A stretch of 64,000 bases of DNA from Qipengyuania xiamenensis. Lineage in GTDB: Bacteria > Pseudomonadota > Alphaproteobacteria > Sphingomonadales > Sphingomonadaceae. Below the pieces are notes generated by a model, which saw only the letters and a list, made by a program, of their open reading frames with translations, was not told the DNA's origin and made no database searches. Positions 29,362 to 37,921 of the stretch are shown one piece after another. The position numbers were made by a program, and so were the translations under genes. The stretch spans positions 434,001 through 498,000 of the forward strand of contig NZ_JAIGNM010000002.1 of assembly GCF_019711495.1 (NCBI RefSeq), given 5' to 3'. The first letter of the stretch is position 1, and the number at the start of each line of letters is the position of its first letter.

Positions 29362-29378
29362 GGTCTCGAAAAGAGACC
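29362..29378. promoter_or_regulatory. Perfect inverted repeat upstream of the TauD-like gene
   Basis: GGTCTC (29362-29367) and GAGACC (29373-29378) flank five bases GAAAA, 21 bases before the start codon of the dioxygenase. It could be an operator near the promoter or a small 5' leader hairpin. The Shine-Dalgarno GAGAGGAG lies just after it. The pairing is seen; function is inference. Confidence 0.4.
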
Positions 29379-29399
29379 TATTGCGAGAGGAGAGCTGCA

Positions 29400-30227
29400 A
29401 TGGAGACCACGCCGCTATCGGCCCATTGCGGGGTCGAGGTCAGCGACGTTTCGCTTGCCCGGGCCGAGGGCGCGGATCTCGATGCGATCCGCGACCTTAT
29501 ATATAGGCACGGTGTGGCCGTCTTCCGCGACCAGGATTTCTCGCCCGACGATCACATCAGTTTCGCCAGGCGCTGGGGCGGGATCGACATCAACAATTAC
29601 TTTCCGCTCACCGACGAGCATCCCGAGATCGCCGTCGTGCGCAAGACCAAGGACCAGACCACCAATATCGGCGGTGGCTGGCATACTGATCATTCCTACG
29701 ACCAGATCCCCGCGATGGGGTCGATCCTCGTGGCCCGTACGCTTCCACCAGCAGGGGGCGACACGCTCTGGGCGCATATGGGCGCGGCCTACGAATCGCT
29801 GTCGGACGATATGAAGGAGCGCCTCGAAGGGCTGGAGGCATTCCATACCGCCGACCATATCTATGCGCCCGATGGCGTCTACGCGAAGACCGACCAGGGG
29901 ACTGCCCTTCGCGGCCAGGACCTGAAAACCGGGGCGACCCATCCCGTTGTCATCCGTCATCCCCGCACCGGGCAAAAGCTGCTCTATGTGAATCCCGGTT
30001 TCACGATCAATTTCGTCGGTATGACCCGTCAGGAAAGCCTGCCGCTCCTGCAGGAGCTGTTCGCCCACGCCATGAAGCCGGAGCACCAGTGCCGCGTGGA
30101 ATGGGCACCGGGCACGGTGGCGATCTGGGACAATCGCACCACCTGGCACTATGCGATGAACGACTATCAGGGCCATGCCCGCGAAATGCATCGCATCACG
30201 CTGAGCGGAGAAGCCCTCGCCGCCTAA
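29400..30227 (+). CDS. TauD/TfdA family dioxygenase
   Basis: Fe(II)/2-oxoglutarate dioxygenase of 275 aa. The iron triad is visible: H95-x-D97 in GGGWHTDHS and distal H250 in TTWHYAMND, followed by a HAREMHR basic cluster that would bind 2-oxoglutarate. The N-terminus PLSAHCGVEVSDVSLA matches TauD proteins. Substrate unknown: relatives act on taurine, alkyl sulfates, chlorophenoxyacetates and others. ATG 29400 follows GAGAGGAGAG. It stands alone on the plus strand between the atp operon and a minus-strand protease. Confidence 0.88.
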   Translation: METTPLSAHCGVEVSDVSLARAEGADLDAIRDLIYRHGVAVFRDQDFSPDDHISFARRWGGIDINNYFPLTDEHPEIAVVRKTKDQTTNIGGGWHTDHSYDQIPAMGSILVARTLPPAGGDTLWAHMGAAYESLSDDMKERLEGLEAFHTADHIYAPDGVYAKTDQGTALRGQDLKTGATHPVVIRHPRTGQKLLYVNPGFTINFVGMTRQESLPLLQELFAHAMKPEHQCRVEWAPGTVAIWDNRTTWHYAMNDYQGHAREMHRITLSGEALAA

Positions 30228-30344
30228 GCCAGGCTTCGCGCTGCCTAGATCGGGGGCGACAGGGACCGGTGTCGTGGTGCCAGAGCTCGATAGCGACCGT
30301 TAGCCCAGCACGATTGAAGCGAAGGCAAGGCCCCACTCCAGGGC

Positions 30345-31913
30345 TTAGTCGCGCGGCTCGCAGCGATAGACCAGCCGCTCGTTCGGCTGTTGCGGGAGCA
30401 TGCCGAGCACTTCGCCCTGCAAATCGCCAAGCTGGCTGGCCGCCCGGTCGGCACCGCAGGTGGGGGCGGTGTACTTGCCGCGCGCCTCGCGTGCCTCGTT
30501 CATATCGCTGCGCGAGAGCAGGTAGCGTTCCGAACGGAACACCATACGGTCGGGATCGTAGCTGTTGACCGAGACCGCATCCTCGGAATTGGGCACGAAG
30601 ACGCGCGACCACGTGCCGGAGGCATAGCCATATTGCGTGCGTTCGTTGACGCAGCCGCTTGTCGTCCAGTCGAATTCGATATCGGGCGGGTTCGCCCCGC
30701 TGAACCTGCTGCGTTCGGGCAGAAGGCGGCAGACGAGGTTCGCATCGCCGCCATTGTTCGCGTTGGCGGGATCGGTGCTGTCCGGATTCTCGCCCGCCTG
30801 CATTTCCGCCGCGACGCGCCGGTCGATCTCGTCGAGGCCGGGGCGGGTCAGGAAGGCGATCAGCGCCACGATGACGAGGAAGCCCGCGATGCCGAAAGCA
30901 ATCTTCACCTTCTTTTGGCGAAGTTCAGCATCCTCTGCTTCGGGCGCGATCTTTGCGCGCTCGCTCCACGCCCACATGGCGAGGCCGAAAGCGATCATGA
31001 TCAGGATGAAAGCGAGAGCCATCCGGTCTTCGCGATCCTCGGCAACGCTCAGCTGTGCCTTGAGTAGTGCGCGCTCGCGGCGCTCGCGCGTTTCCTCGGC
31101 GCGCTGGGCAAGGCTCTGGCGGGCTTCGAACTGCTCGCGCTCGATACGCTTGCGCTCCGCTTCGTCGAGGTCGGCAAGGCTGCGGCACTGCGTGTCGTTG
31201 ATGATCGGTTCGACCTCGTTCGCCCGCAGGAACGGCAGGAGCTCGCGGGTCGAAACGGCGAAAAAGAACTCGGCATCGCCGCCTTCATTGTCCGCGCCGA
31301 AACTGTTCACGCCCACCACGCGGCCGCAGGGGTCGAGCAGCGGTCCGCCCGAATTGCCGCGCGCGATCGGTGCCGTGTGCAGGATCGTGTCGAACTGGCG
31401 GCTGGGCCGTTCGCCCGAGACGAATCCGCGGCTTTTGACGGGCGGCATCGAGCGGAAGATATCGGCGAGGTCGAGGCCCTGTGCGCGATCGACGTTCATC
31501 GGATAGCCGACGCTGGTCACCTCGCCGCTGCTGGCAACGGGGCGGCCCGAAATAGCAAGCGGCGGGAGGCGCAGGCTTCCGGTCAGCCTTATCAATGCGA
31601 GGTCGTTACGGGCGTTGACCGAAACCAGCCGTCCATAGACCGCCTGGCCGCCGCCGCTGGGCACGATGCCAACGCGCAGATCGTCATCGCTCATGGCATC
31701 GCGCACGACGTGGGCATTGGTCACGATCAGGTCGGAGGTGACGGCGAAACCGGTGCCGTGGCTTACCGGGAACAGCTCGTCATCATCGTTGCCGATGATC
31801 ACCACGCGCACGACGCCGCGCGCCGCCGCATCGATATCGGCGGGTTCGGCCTGCACCATGGCAGGGGCGAGGAGCGCCAGCAGCGCTGCAAAAATCGTGA
31901 AAAACCGTCCCAT
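30345..31913 (-). CDS. Trypsin-like serine protease with two C-terminal membrane segments
   Basis: The 522-aa protein has a signal peptide (FFTIFAALLALLAPAMVQA), an S1-type protease domain with the triad H68 (TNAHVV), D104 (RNDLALI) and S188 (GNSGGP), then a charged coiled-coil-like stretch (EAERKRIEREQFEARQSLAQ, about 250-295), two membrane helices (298-315 and 337-356) with a cytosolic-length loop, and a C-terminal Cys-containing domain (TSGCVNERTQ, TAPTCGADR, VYRCEPRD). That mix of domains is unlike DegP, which has PDZ domains and no C-terminal membrane helices. ATG 31913. The open frame extends far upstream through the antisense of ada and is not used. The function is likely periplasmic proteolysis or signalling. 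Confidence 0.85.
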   Translation of the reverse strand: MGRFFTIFAALLALLAPAMVQAEPADIDAAARGVVRVVIIGNDDDELFPVSHGTGFAVTSDLIVTNAHVVRDAMSDDDLRVGIVPSGGGQAVYGRLVSVNARNDLALIRLTGSLRLPPLAISGRPVASSGEVTSVGYPMNVDRAQGLDLADIFRSMPPVKSRGFVSGERPSRQFDTILHTAPIARGNSGGPLLDPCGRVVGVNSFGADNEGGDAEFFFAVSTRELLPFLRANEVEPIINDTQCRSLADLDEAERKRIEREQFEARQSLAQRAEETRERRERALLKAQLSVAEDREDRMALAFILIMIAFGLAMWAWSERAKIAPEAEDAELRQKKVKIAFGIAGFLVIVALIAFLTRPGLDEIDRRVAAEMQAGENPDSTDPANANNGGDANLVCRLLPERSRFSGANPPDIEFDWTTSGCVNERTQYGYASGTWSRVFVPNSEDAVSVNSYDPDRMVFRSERYLLSRSDMNEAREARGKYTAPTCGADRAASQLGDLQGEVLGMLPQQPNERLVYRCEPRD

Positions 31914-32030
31914 TCGCCGGGCCTTTTGCCAAGGCGCGACATTGACCGCAAGCTTCGGGATGCCGGCGTGCGCAGCTTTTGGAAGGAGTGTGCTTGCAAG
32001 AGTTAAGCGAGCAATGAAAGGATGTGGGCG

Positions 32031-33071
32031 ATGACCGAGACGAAACCCCTCACCGACGACGACCGCTGGCGCATCGCGCTCGCCAAGGACCGGCGGTTCG
32101 ACGGCGTCTTCGTGACCGGTGTGCATTCGACCGGCATCTACTGCCGCCCGTCCTGCCCGGCACGCGCTCCCAAGCGGGAGAACGTGCGCTTCTATTCCGA
32201 CTGCGATGCGGCGGAAGCGGCGGGACTTCGGGCCTGCAAGCGCTGCGCGCCCGATCAGCAGAGCCGGGAAGAAAGCGCGGTGCTTGCTGCGCTGAACGTC
32301 CTGCGGGAGGCGGAGGAAACCGTCTCGCTGGAGCGGCTGGGTGTCTTGACCGATTATTCGCCGACGCATTTCCAGCGCATCTTCACCCGCGCGGTTGGGC
32401 TGTCTCCTGCCGCCTACCAGCGCGCCCTGCGCCGCGAGCGCGCGGACGAGGCATTGGGCGAGGGCAGCAGCGTCACGCAGGCGATCTACGAAGCAGGCTA
32501 TGGCGCACCATCGCGCTTCTACGAGGACAGGAAAGACAGCGGCATGAGCGCAAGCGACTGGAAAGATGGCGGCAAGGGCCGCACGGTGCACTGGTCCGTG
32601 ATCGCAACGACGCTCGGCGACATGCTTGTGGCCGCGACCGAGAAGGGCGTGTGCTGCCTCAGCTTCAACGAAAGCGAGGAGGAACTGCGCGCCCGCTTTC
32701 CCAAGGCCGATCTGGTCGAAGGCGGCGAGGAATTCCGCGCGCTGTTCGAGAAGGTGACCGCCGCCGTTGAAGCGCCGCACACGGCCACGACTGCCGACAT
32801 CCCGCTCGACGTGAAGGGTACCGCCTTCCAGCAGCGCTGCTGGGAAGCGCTCCGCCAGATCCCCGCAGGCGAGACGCGAAGCTATGGCGAGCAGGCTGCA
32901 ATGCTCGGCAACCCCAAGGCCAGCCGCGCAGTTGGCGGTGCAAATGGCGCCAACAACATCGCCGTCCTCATCCCCTGCCACCGCGTGATCGCGGCCGACG
33001 GTGGCCTGGGCGGGTATGCCTATGGGACGAAGATCAAGGCGGAGTTGCTGCGGCGCGAGCGGGGCGAGTGA
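32031..33071 (+). CDS. ada: Ada-type DNA repair methyltransferase/transcription activator
   Basis: Ada removes methyl groups from phosphotriesters and O6-methylguanine. The 346-aa protein has C38, C42, C69 and C72 (YCRPSCPAR, ACKRC), matching the zinc-binding cysteines of E. coli Ada by number; C38 would be the phosphotriester acceptor. A central HTH region (TDYSPTHFQRIFTRAVGLSPAAYQ) follows. The C-terminal methyltransferase has IPCHRV with C316. The ATG at 32031 is preferred over 32022 because AAAGGA lies at better spacing. It starts near the divergent protease and sits next to a photolyase gene. Confidence 0.95.
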   Translation: MTETKPLTDDDRWRIALAKDRRFDGVFVTGVHSTGIYCRPSCPARAPKRENVRFYSDCDAAEAAGLRACKRCAPDQQSREESAVLAALNVLREAEETVSLERLGVLTDYSPTHFQRIFTRAVGLSPAAYQRALRRERADEALGEGSSVTQAIYEAGYGAPSRFYEDRKDSGMSASDWKDGGKGRTVHWSVIATTLGDMLVAATEKGVCCLSFNESEEELRARFPKADLVEGGEEFRALFEKVTAAVEAPHTATTADIPLDVKGTAFQQRCWEALRQIPAGETRSYGEQAAMLGNPKASRAVGGANGANNIAVLIPCHRVIAADGGLGGYAYGTKIKAELLRRERGE

Positions 33072-33098
33072 TGCCTCGAAGGATATGAACCGCCCCGG

Positions 33099-34043
33099 TT
33101 AGTCGGGCAGGTAGCTTGGGCGATTGGACGTCTCGCTCCCCCAATGGGGATTGTCGAGGGCGCCGTGCAGGCAGTAATCGAAGGCGTAAAGCGTGTGTTT
33201 GGGTTCGCGGGCGGTCCAGAAATATCGCGGAAGGTTTGCCGTTCGCGAAAGTCGTTCCGCTGCTTCTTCTGGTCCGGTGCCTAAAACCAGACACCCATCC
33301 TTGCGTTCGCGAAGCCAGGTCGCAAGTCGCGAACCCAGCTGGCGGATATCGCGCGCGGTCTCGTTCAAGGTCAGGTTGGTTTCCAGCGCAGCCAATCGGA
33401 AATCGGGCCACAATGGCGCCAGCGCCAGATCGGGCAGCGTCATCGATTGGCTCGCAAGAAGATCGCAATCGGTTGCGATTGCGGATCGCTGGGCTGCGCG
33501 CCACCTCAGCGTGTTGTCATAGCCAGCCGGCCCTTGAAGGCTCAGCGTGTCGAGAACGTCCCTGTAGGCGGTATCTTCATCAAAGGGTTGGGTGCGAAAT
33601 TCGAGCGTCCGAATTGCTTCCACCAGCGCCACCGCACGCCGCGCCGCATGGGTTGCTTCCTGCCAAGAGTTGCAAGCGTAGTCGCTGCCCATAATGTTGC
33701 GGCTGTAGAAATCGGGCAGGCCCTCGTCGAGCCGGGCCAGCGGTATCGCAAGGTCATCAAAGGCTTCCTCCCTCGCACCCTGCCGGATTCCGTCATACAG
33801 GAATTCGGCCCAGCTGACGAAGATCGCCCTGAGGCTGTGGAGGCGGATGTGAAGCTCGGTGTCGCTGCCAAGGCCCCAAGCGCCGTTTCCGATATCTCCG
33901 ACACCGGGATAAGCGCGCAGCGCTGCACGAACTGTGACGAGCCGCTTTGCTCTTAGGTCGGAGAGACTTGCCAACTTGATGCGCGGTGATGTCTCGCTGG
34001 AACCGACGCCGACGCGGAAAATAGGCTTTGTAAACTCGCTCAC
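33099..34043 (-). CDS. Protein of unknown function near the photolyase
   Basis: The 314-aa protein starts at GTG 34043, 8 bases after GGAGGAG. It has no family I recognise. The N-terminal half contains the pattern RAALRAYPGVGDIGNGAWGLG; the middle is rich in Arg/Asp helices; the C-terminal 60 residues include PRYFWTAREPKHTLYAFDYCLHGALD. No signal peptide or membrane segment. Its base composition appears lower in GC than the flanking genes, so recent transfer is possible. It lies 68 bases after the photolyase gene on the same strand. A link to DNA repair is only guessed from position. Confidence 0.6.
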   Translation of the reverse strand: MSEFTKPIFRVGVGSSETSPRIKLASLSDLRAKRLVTVRAALRAYPGVGDIGNGAWGLGSDTELHIRLHSLRAIFVSWAEFLYDGIRQGAREEAFDDLAIPLARLDEGLPDFYSRNIMGSDYACNSWQEATHAARRAVALVEAIRTLEFRTQPFDEDTAYRDVLDTLSLQGPAGYDNTLRWRAAQRSAIATDCDLLASQSMTLPDLALAPLWPDFRLAALETNLTLNETARDIRQLGSRLATWLRERKDGCLVLGTGPEEAAERLSRTANLPRYFWTAREPKHTLYAFDYCLHGALDNPHWGSETSNRPSYLPD

Positions 34044-34111
34044 CGGGCATTCTCCTCCAGGAATCAATAGCTTGATGAGGTGCAGCTGGAAAAATTTCCC
34101 TAACGCCGCGC

Positions 34112-35656
34112 CTACTCAGAGCTTGCCGGCGTGAGCGTAGCGAGAAATGCCTCCGCACTCTCCAGATACTCCGCTTGCTTCTCCTCACCCATCCGGTCCC
34201 AGGTCGAGTAGATGCGTCCGATCCGCGGGTTCTTCTCCAGCCGCTCGCGGTGGCGGTCCATGAAGTGCCAGTAGAGCGGGTTGAAGGGGCAGGCACCTTC
34301 GCCGGTCTTCTTGCTCGGTGAGTATTTGCAAGCGGAGCAATAGTTGCTCATCTTGTTGATGTAATTCCCGGAGGCCGCATAGGGCTTGGAGGCCAGCTTG
34401 CCGCCGTCGGCATAGAGGATCATCGCGGCGACATTGGGCAGTTCTACCCATTCATAGGCATCGGCATAGACGACGAGGAACCAGTCCTGCACTTCGCGCG
34501 GATTGATGCCTGCGATCAGCGCGAAATTGCCGAGGACCATCAGCCGCTGGATGTGGTGCGCGTGCGCGTTGTCGCGGGTCGAGCGGATGCAGTCGGCGAG
34601 GCAGGCCATGTCGGTCGCGCCGGTCCAGTAGAACTCGGGCAGGCCGCGCTGGGCGTTGAGCGCATTCGCCTTCTGCAGGTGCGGCATCTGGTGGAAGTAA
34701 AAGCCGCGCACGTATTCGCGCCAGCCGATGATCTGGCGGATGAAGCCCTCGACCGAATTGATCGGTGCCTTGCCGTCCTTGTACGCCTTCTCCGCGCGCT
34801 GGCAGAGCTCGAGCGGGTCGAGAAGGCCGAGGTTGATGCTGGTCGAGAGCATCGAGTGGAAGAGGTCGTCTTCGCCCGCGACCATCGCGTCCTGGTAGGG
34901 GCCGAAGCATTCGATCCGCTCGGCAAAAAAGGCGTCGGCGGCCTCCTCCGCCTCTTCGCGGGTCACCGGCCATTCGAAGCGTTCGAGCGAACCGAAGTGG
35001 TCACCGAAGCGGCTCTCCACCAGCTCAATCACCTCCTGCGTGATCTGGTCCGGCTCGAACTTGGGGCGCTCGGGTGCGGAGAGGCCTTCCTTGGGCGGCT
35101 TGCGGTTCTCGCTGTCGTAATTCCACTCGCCGCCCTCCGGCTTGTCGCCGTCCATCAGAAGGCCGGTCTTGCGGCGCATCTCGCGGTAGAAGAACTCCAT
35201 GCGGAGCTCCTTTCGGTCCTCCGCCCACTCGTCGAACTCGGCCTGCGTGGAGATGAAGCGATCGTCGAGCAGGATCTCGACTTCGCAGGCGAACTTGTCG
35301 GCCCACTGGTCCATCGCTTCGCGCACGCGCCACTCGCCCGCTTCGACCACGCTGACCAGCCGCGGTGAGTGCTGTTCGATCGCGCGGGCGACCTCGCCCG
35401 TGAAGCTTCCCGAATTGGCCTCGCTATCGAGCTTCACATAGTCGACCGTCCAGCCGGCATCGCGCAGTTCTTCCGCGAAGTGGCGCATGGCGGAGAAGAT
35501 GAGTGCGATCTTCTGCTTATGGTGTTTGACGTAGGTCGCCTCGTCCCAGACCTCCATCATCAGGATGACGGTGTCGTCCTTCGTCCGCCCGCGGATAGAG
35601 GCGAGATCGCGGGTCAGCTGGTCGCCGAGAATGGGTACGAGAACGGGGCCTGACAT
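34112..35656 (-). CDS. phrB: Fe-S bacterial cryptochrome/photolyase (PhrB type)
   Basis: The 514-aa protein belongs to the Fe-S bacterial cryptochrome/photolyase group, of which Agrobacterium PhrB repairs (6-4) photoproducts. Four cysteines C352, C440, C443 and C456 (CLADC, YCSAC, ACPF) are each offset by two from C350/C438/C441/C454 of PhrB, the [4Fe-4S] ligands. The N-terminus GPVLVPILGDQLTRDL fits the antenna-binding Rossmann part and the C-terminal helical domain binds FAD. ATG 35656. Direct neighbours are ada and the unknown gene at 33099; together they form a small DNA-damage group. Confidence 0.92.
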   Translation of the reverse strand: MSGPVLVPILGDQLTRDLASIRGRTKDDTVILMMEVWDEATYVKHHKQKIALIFSAMRHFAEELRDAGWTVDYVKLDSEANSGSFTGEVARAIEQHSPRLVSVVEAGEWRVREAMDQWADKFACEVEILLDDRFISTQAEFDEWAEDRKELRMEFFYREMRRKTGLLMDGDKPEGGEWNYDSENRKPPKEGLSAPERPKFEPDQITQEVIELVESRFGDHFGSLERFEWPVTREEAEEAADAFFAERIECFGPYQDAMVAGEDDLFHSMLSTSINLGLLDPLELCQRAEKAYKDGKAPINSVEGFIRQIIGWREYVRGFYFHQMPHLQKANALNAQRGLPEFYWTGATDMACLADCIRSTRDNAHAHHIQRLMVLGNFALIAGINPREVQDWFLVVYADAYEWVELPNVAAMILYADGGKLASKPYAASGNYINKMSNYCSACKYSPSKKTGEGACPFNPLYWHFMDRHRERLEKNPRIGRIYSTWDRMGEEKQAEYLESAEAFLATLTPASSE

Positions 35657-35689
35657 GCCCCGACAATGCGCGAGGATGGAGAGAGTGCC

Positions 35690-37867
35690 TCAGACGAAGC
35701 TGTAGGGGTCGACGTCCACTGCCACGCGCACGCCGGGCGGGTGGTCGATGCGGCTGAGCCAGTTGCGGATCACGTCCTGCAATTGCACGCTGCGCCGGGC
35801 ATTCATCAGGAGTCTGTAGCGATAACGCCCGCGCAGCTGCGCCATGGGGGCAGGGGCGGGGCCAAGGATCATGCAGTCGGGCACATCGGGGCGGGTATCG
35901 CCGATCCGGCGGGCGGCCTCGCGTGCCTCGGCCTCGTCTTCACTCGACACGATGATGGAGGCCCAGCGACCGAAAGGCGGCGCGCCTGCATCGCGGCGCA
36001 TCTCGGTTTCGGCACTGTAGAAGGCGTCGCGGTCTCCTGCGGCGAGCGCGGCGATGACGCTGGCTTCGGGGTGGCGGGTCTGGATCAGCACTTCGCCGGG
36101 TTTCGAGCCACGTCCCGCGCGGCCTGCGACCTGCGCGACCTGCTGGTAGGTGCGCTCGCCAGCGCGCAGGTCCCCGCCTTCGAGGCCGAGATCGGCATCG
36201 ACCACGCCCACCAGCGTGAGTTCGGGAAAGTGGAAGCCCTTGGTGACGAGCTGCGTGCCGACGATGACGTCGATTTCCTTCGCCTCGACCGCAGCGATGA
36301 ATTCGGCTGCGCGGCCGGGCGAGTTGAGCGTGTCCGAGGTCGCCACGAACACACGCGCTTCGGGAAGGCGCTCGGCCACCTCGTCGGCGATCCGCTCGAC
36401 ACCCGGACCGCAAGCGACGAGGCAATCGGGTTCGCCGCATTCTTTACACTGGGCGGGACTGGGCGCTTCGTGACCGCAATGGTGGCAGGCGAGGCGGCGG
36501 GTGAAGCGATGCTCGACCAGCCATGCGCTGCAATTGGGGCACTGGTAGCGAAAGCCGCAATTCCGGCAGAGAGTCAGCGGCGCATAGCCGCGGCGGTTGA
36601 GGAAGAGGAGCGACTGCTCGCCGCGCTCGAGCCTCTCGGCAATACCGTCGACCAGCCGCTGTGCCAGCCACATGCCGTGCGGCGGCTTCTCCTCCTTGAG
36701 GTCGATCGTGTCGATATCGGGCAGTTGCGCCCCACCGAAGCGGCTGGGCAGGTCGACCTTAGAGTATATCCCGCTCTCGGCCATCTGCAGGCTCTCGAGC
36801 GCGGGCGTGGCGCTGGCGAGGATGATCGGGAAGCCTTCGAAATGCGCGCGCATCACGGCAACGTCGCGCGCATTGTAGCGCACGCCATCTTCCTGCTTGA
36901 AACTTGTCTCGTGCGCCTCGTCGACGACGATGAGGCCAAGCTTGGCGAAGGGCAGGAACAGCGCGGAGCGTGCGCCCACCACGACTTGTGCATCTCCGCT
37001 CGCCACGGCGCGCCATGCACGGCGGCGCTCGGTCGATTTGAGCGACGAGTGCCACAGTACCGGCTGGACGCCGAAGCGTTCTTCGAACCGGTGGAGGAAG
37101 TTCTCGGTCAGTGCGATTTCGGGCAAGAGGACGAGTACCTGCCGGCCCATGCGCAGCGCCTCTGCGACGGGTTCGAAATAAGTCTCGGTCTTGCCCGATC
37201 CGGTCACCCCGTCGAGCAGGAAGGGCGCGAACTTCTTCTCGCGCACGGCGGCGGAAAATATCTCGGCTGCCTCGTGCTGCTGGTCGCTTAACTCGACCTG
37301 CGCATAATCGGGCCGAGCCTCTTCGTAGGGGCGGTCGCAATCGACTTCGACCGGTTCGAGCACGCCCTGGTTCACAAGGCCGCGCAGCACGCCTTCCGAC
37401 ACTCCGGCAATGCCCGAAAGTTCGCGGATCGTCGCCTGTTCGCCTTCGAGCGCTTCCATCGCCGCCAGCCGCTGCGGGGTCATGCGTTCCGGCATGCCGC
37501 CTGTGAGGCGATACTCGGTTATACTCGCCGGTCCCTTGAGCGCGCCGCCGGAAGACAGCGCCATGCGTGCAACGCTGGCGAGCGAGGCGACATAATAGTC
37601 GGCCGTCCACTCGATCAGCCGCCGCAGCGGCTCGGGCAAGGGCGGGATGGGGTACAAACCCCTGAGGCCGCGCAATTTCTCGGCAGGAACGTCCGTACCC
37701 GGAAGTCGTTCAGCTTCCCAGACGATACCGACCACCGTGCGCGGACCCAGTGGGCACTCGACGACCTGCCCGAGCTCGACCGTCATGCCCTCGGGCACCT
37801 TGTAGTCGAGCGGGCCGAGAGCGGCATTGAGGACGAGGCAACGGACGCGGTTCATCTGGCGGCTCAT
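35690..37867 (-). CDS. priA: Primosomal protein N' (PriA helicase)
   Basis: PriA restarts stalled replication forks by loading DnaB. The 725-aa protein has the N-terminal DNA-binding domain (MNRVRCLVLNAALGPLDYKVP), GVTGSGKTETYF near residue 220, DEAHETSF (DEAH box), and eight Cys in CxxC pairs near 434-480 (CRNCGFRYQCPNCSAW, CHHCGHEA, CKECGEPD), which bind zinc. Helicase motifs RAGRG and TQLVTKGFHFP follow. ATG 37867; the frame extends further to 38680 antisense to the DUF4197 gene and is not used. A second ATG lies at 37855. Confidence 0.96.
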   Translation of the reverse strand: MSRQMNRVRCLVLNAALGPLDYKVPEGMTVELGQVVECPLGPRTVVGIVWEAERLPGTDVPAEKLRGLRGLYPIPPLPEPLRRLIEWTADYYVASLASVARMALSSGGALKGPASITEYRLTGGMPERMTPQRLAAMEALEGEQATIRELSGIAGVSEGVLRGLVNQGVLEPVEVDCDRPYEEARPDYAQVELSDQQHEAAEIFSAAVREKKFAPFLLDGVTGSGKTETYFEPVAEALRMGRQVLVLLPEIALTENFLHRFEERFGVQPVLWHSSLKSTERRRAWRAVASGDAQVVVGARSALFLPFAKLGLIVVDEAHETSFKQEDGVRYNARDVAVMRAHFEGFPIILASATPALESLQMAESGIYSKVDLPSRFGGAQLPDIDTIDLKEEKPPHGMWLAQRLVDGIAERLERGEQSLLFLNRRGYAPLTLCRNCGFRYQCPNCSAWLVEHRFTRRLACHHCGHEAPSPAQCKECGEPDCLVACGPGVERIADEVAERLPEARVFVATSDTLNSPGRAAEFIAAVEAKEIDVIVGTQLVTKGFHFPELTLVGVVDADLGLEGGDLRAGERTYQQVAQVAGRAGRGSKPGEVLIQTRHPEASVIAALAAGDRDAFYSAETEMRRDAGAPPFGRWASIIVSSEDEAEAREAARRIGDTRPDVPDCMILGPAPAPMAQLRGRYRYRLLMNARRSVQLQDVIRNWLSRIDHPPGVRVAVDVDPYSFV

Positions 37868-37921
37868 ATGGGCCGTCCAACCGATACGAAACAAGGGTGG
37901 GACTTTGTGAGGAGACAAGTA

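Noticed and set aside
31914-32981. N-terminal extension of the protease frame
   Set aside because: It is antisense to ada and has no signal peptide; the ATG at 31913 starts a clear signal peptide.
35666-37291. A 541-residue open frame antisense to priA
   Set aside because: priA is well supported by the helicase and zinc motifs, so the plus-strand frame is a shadow.
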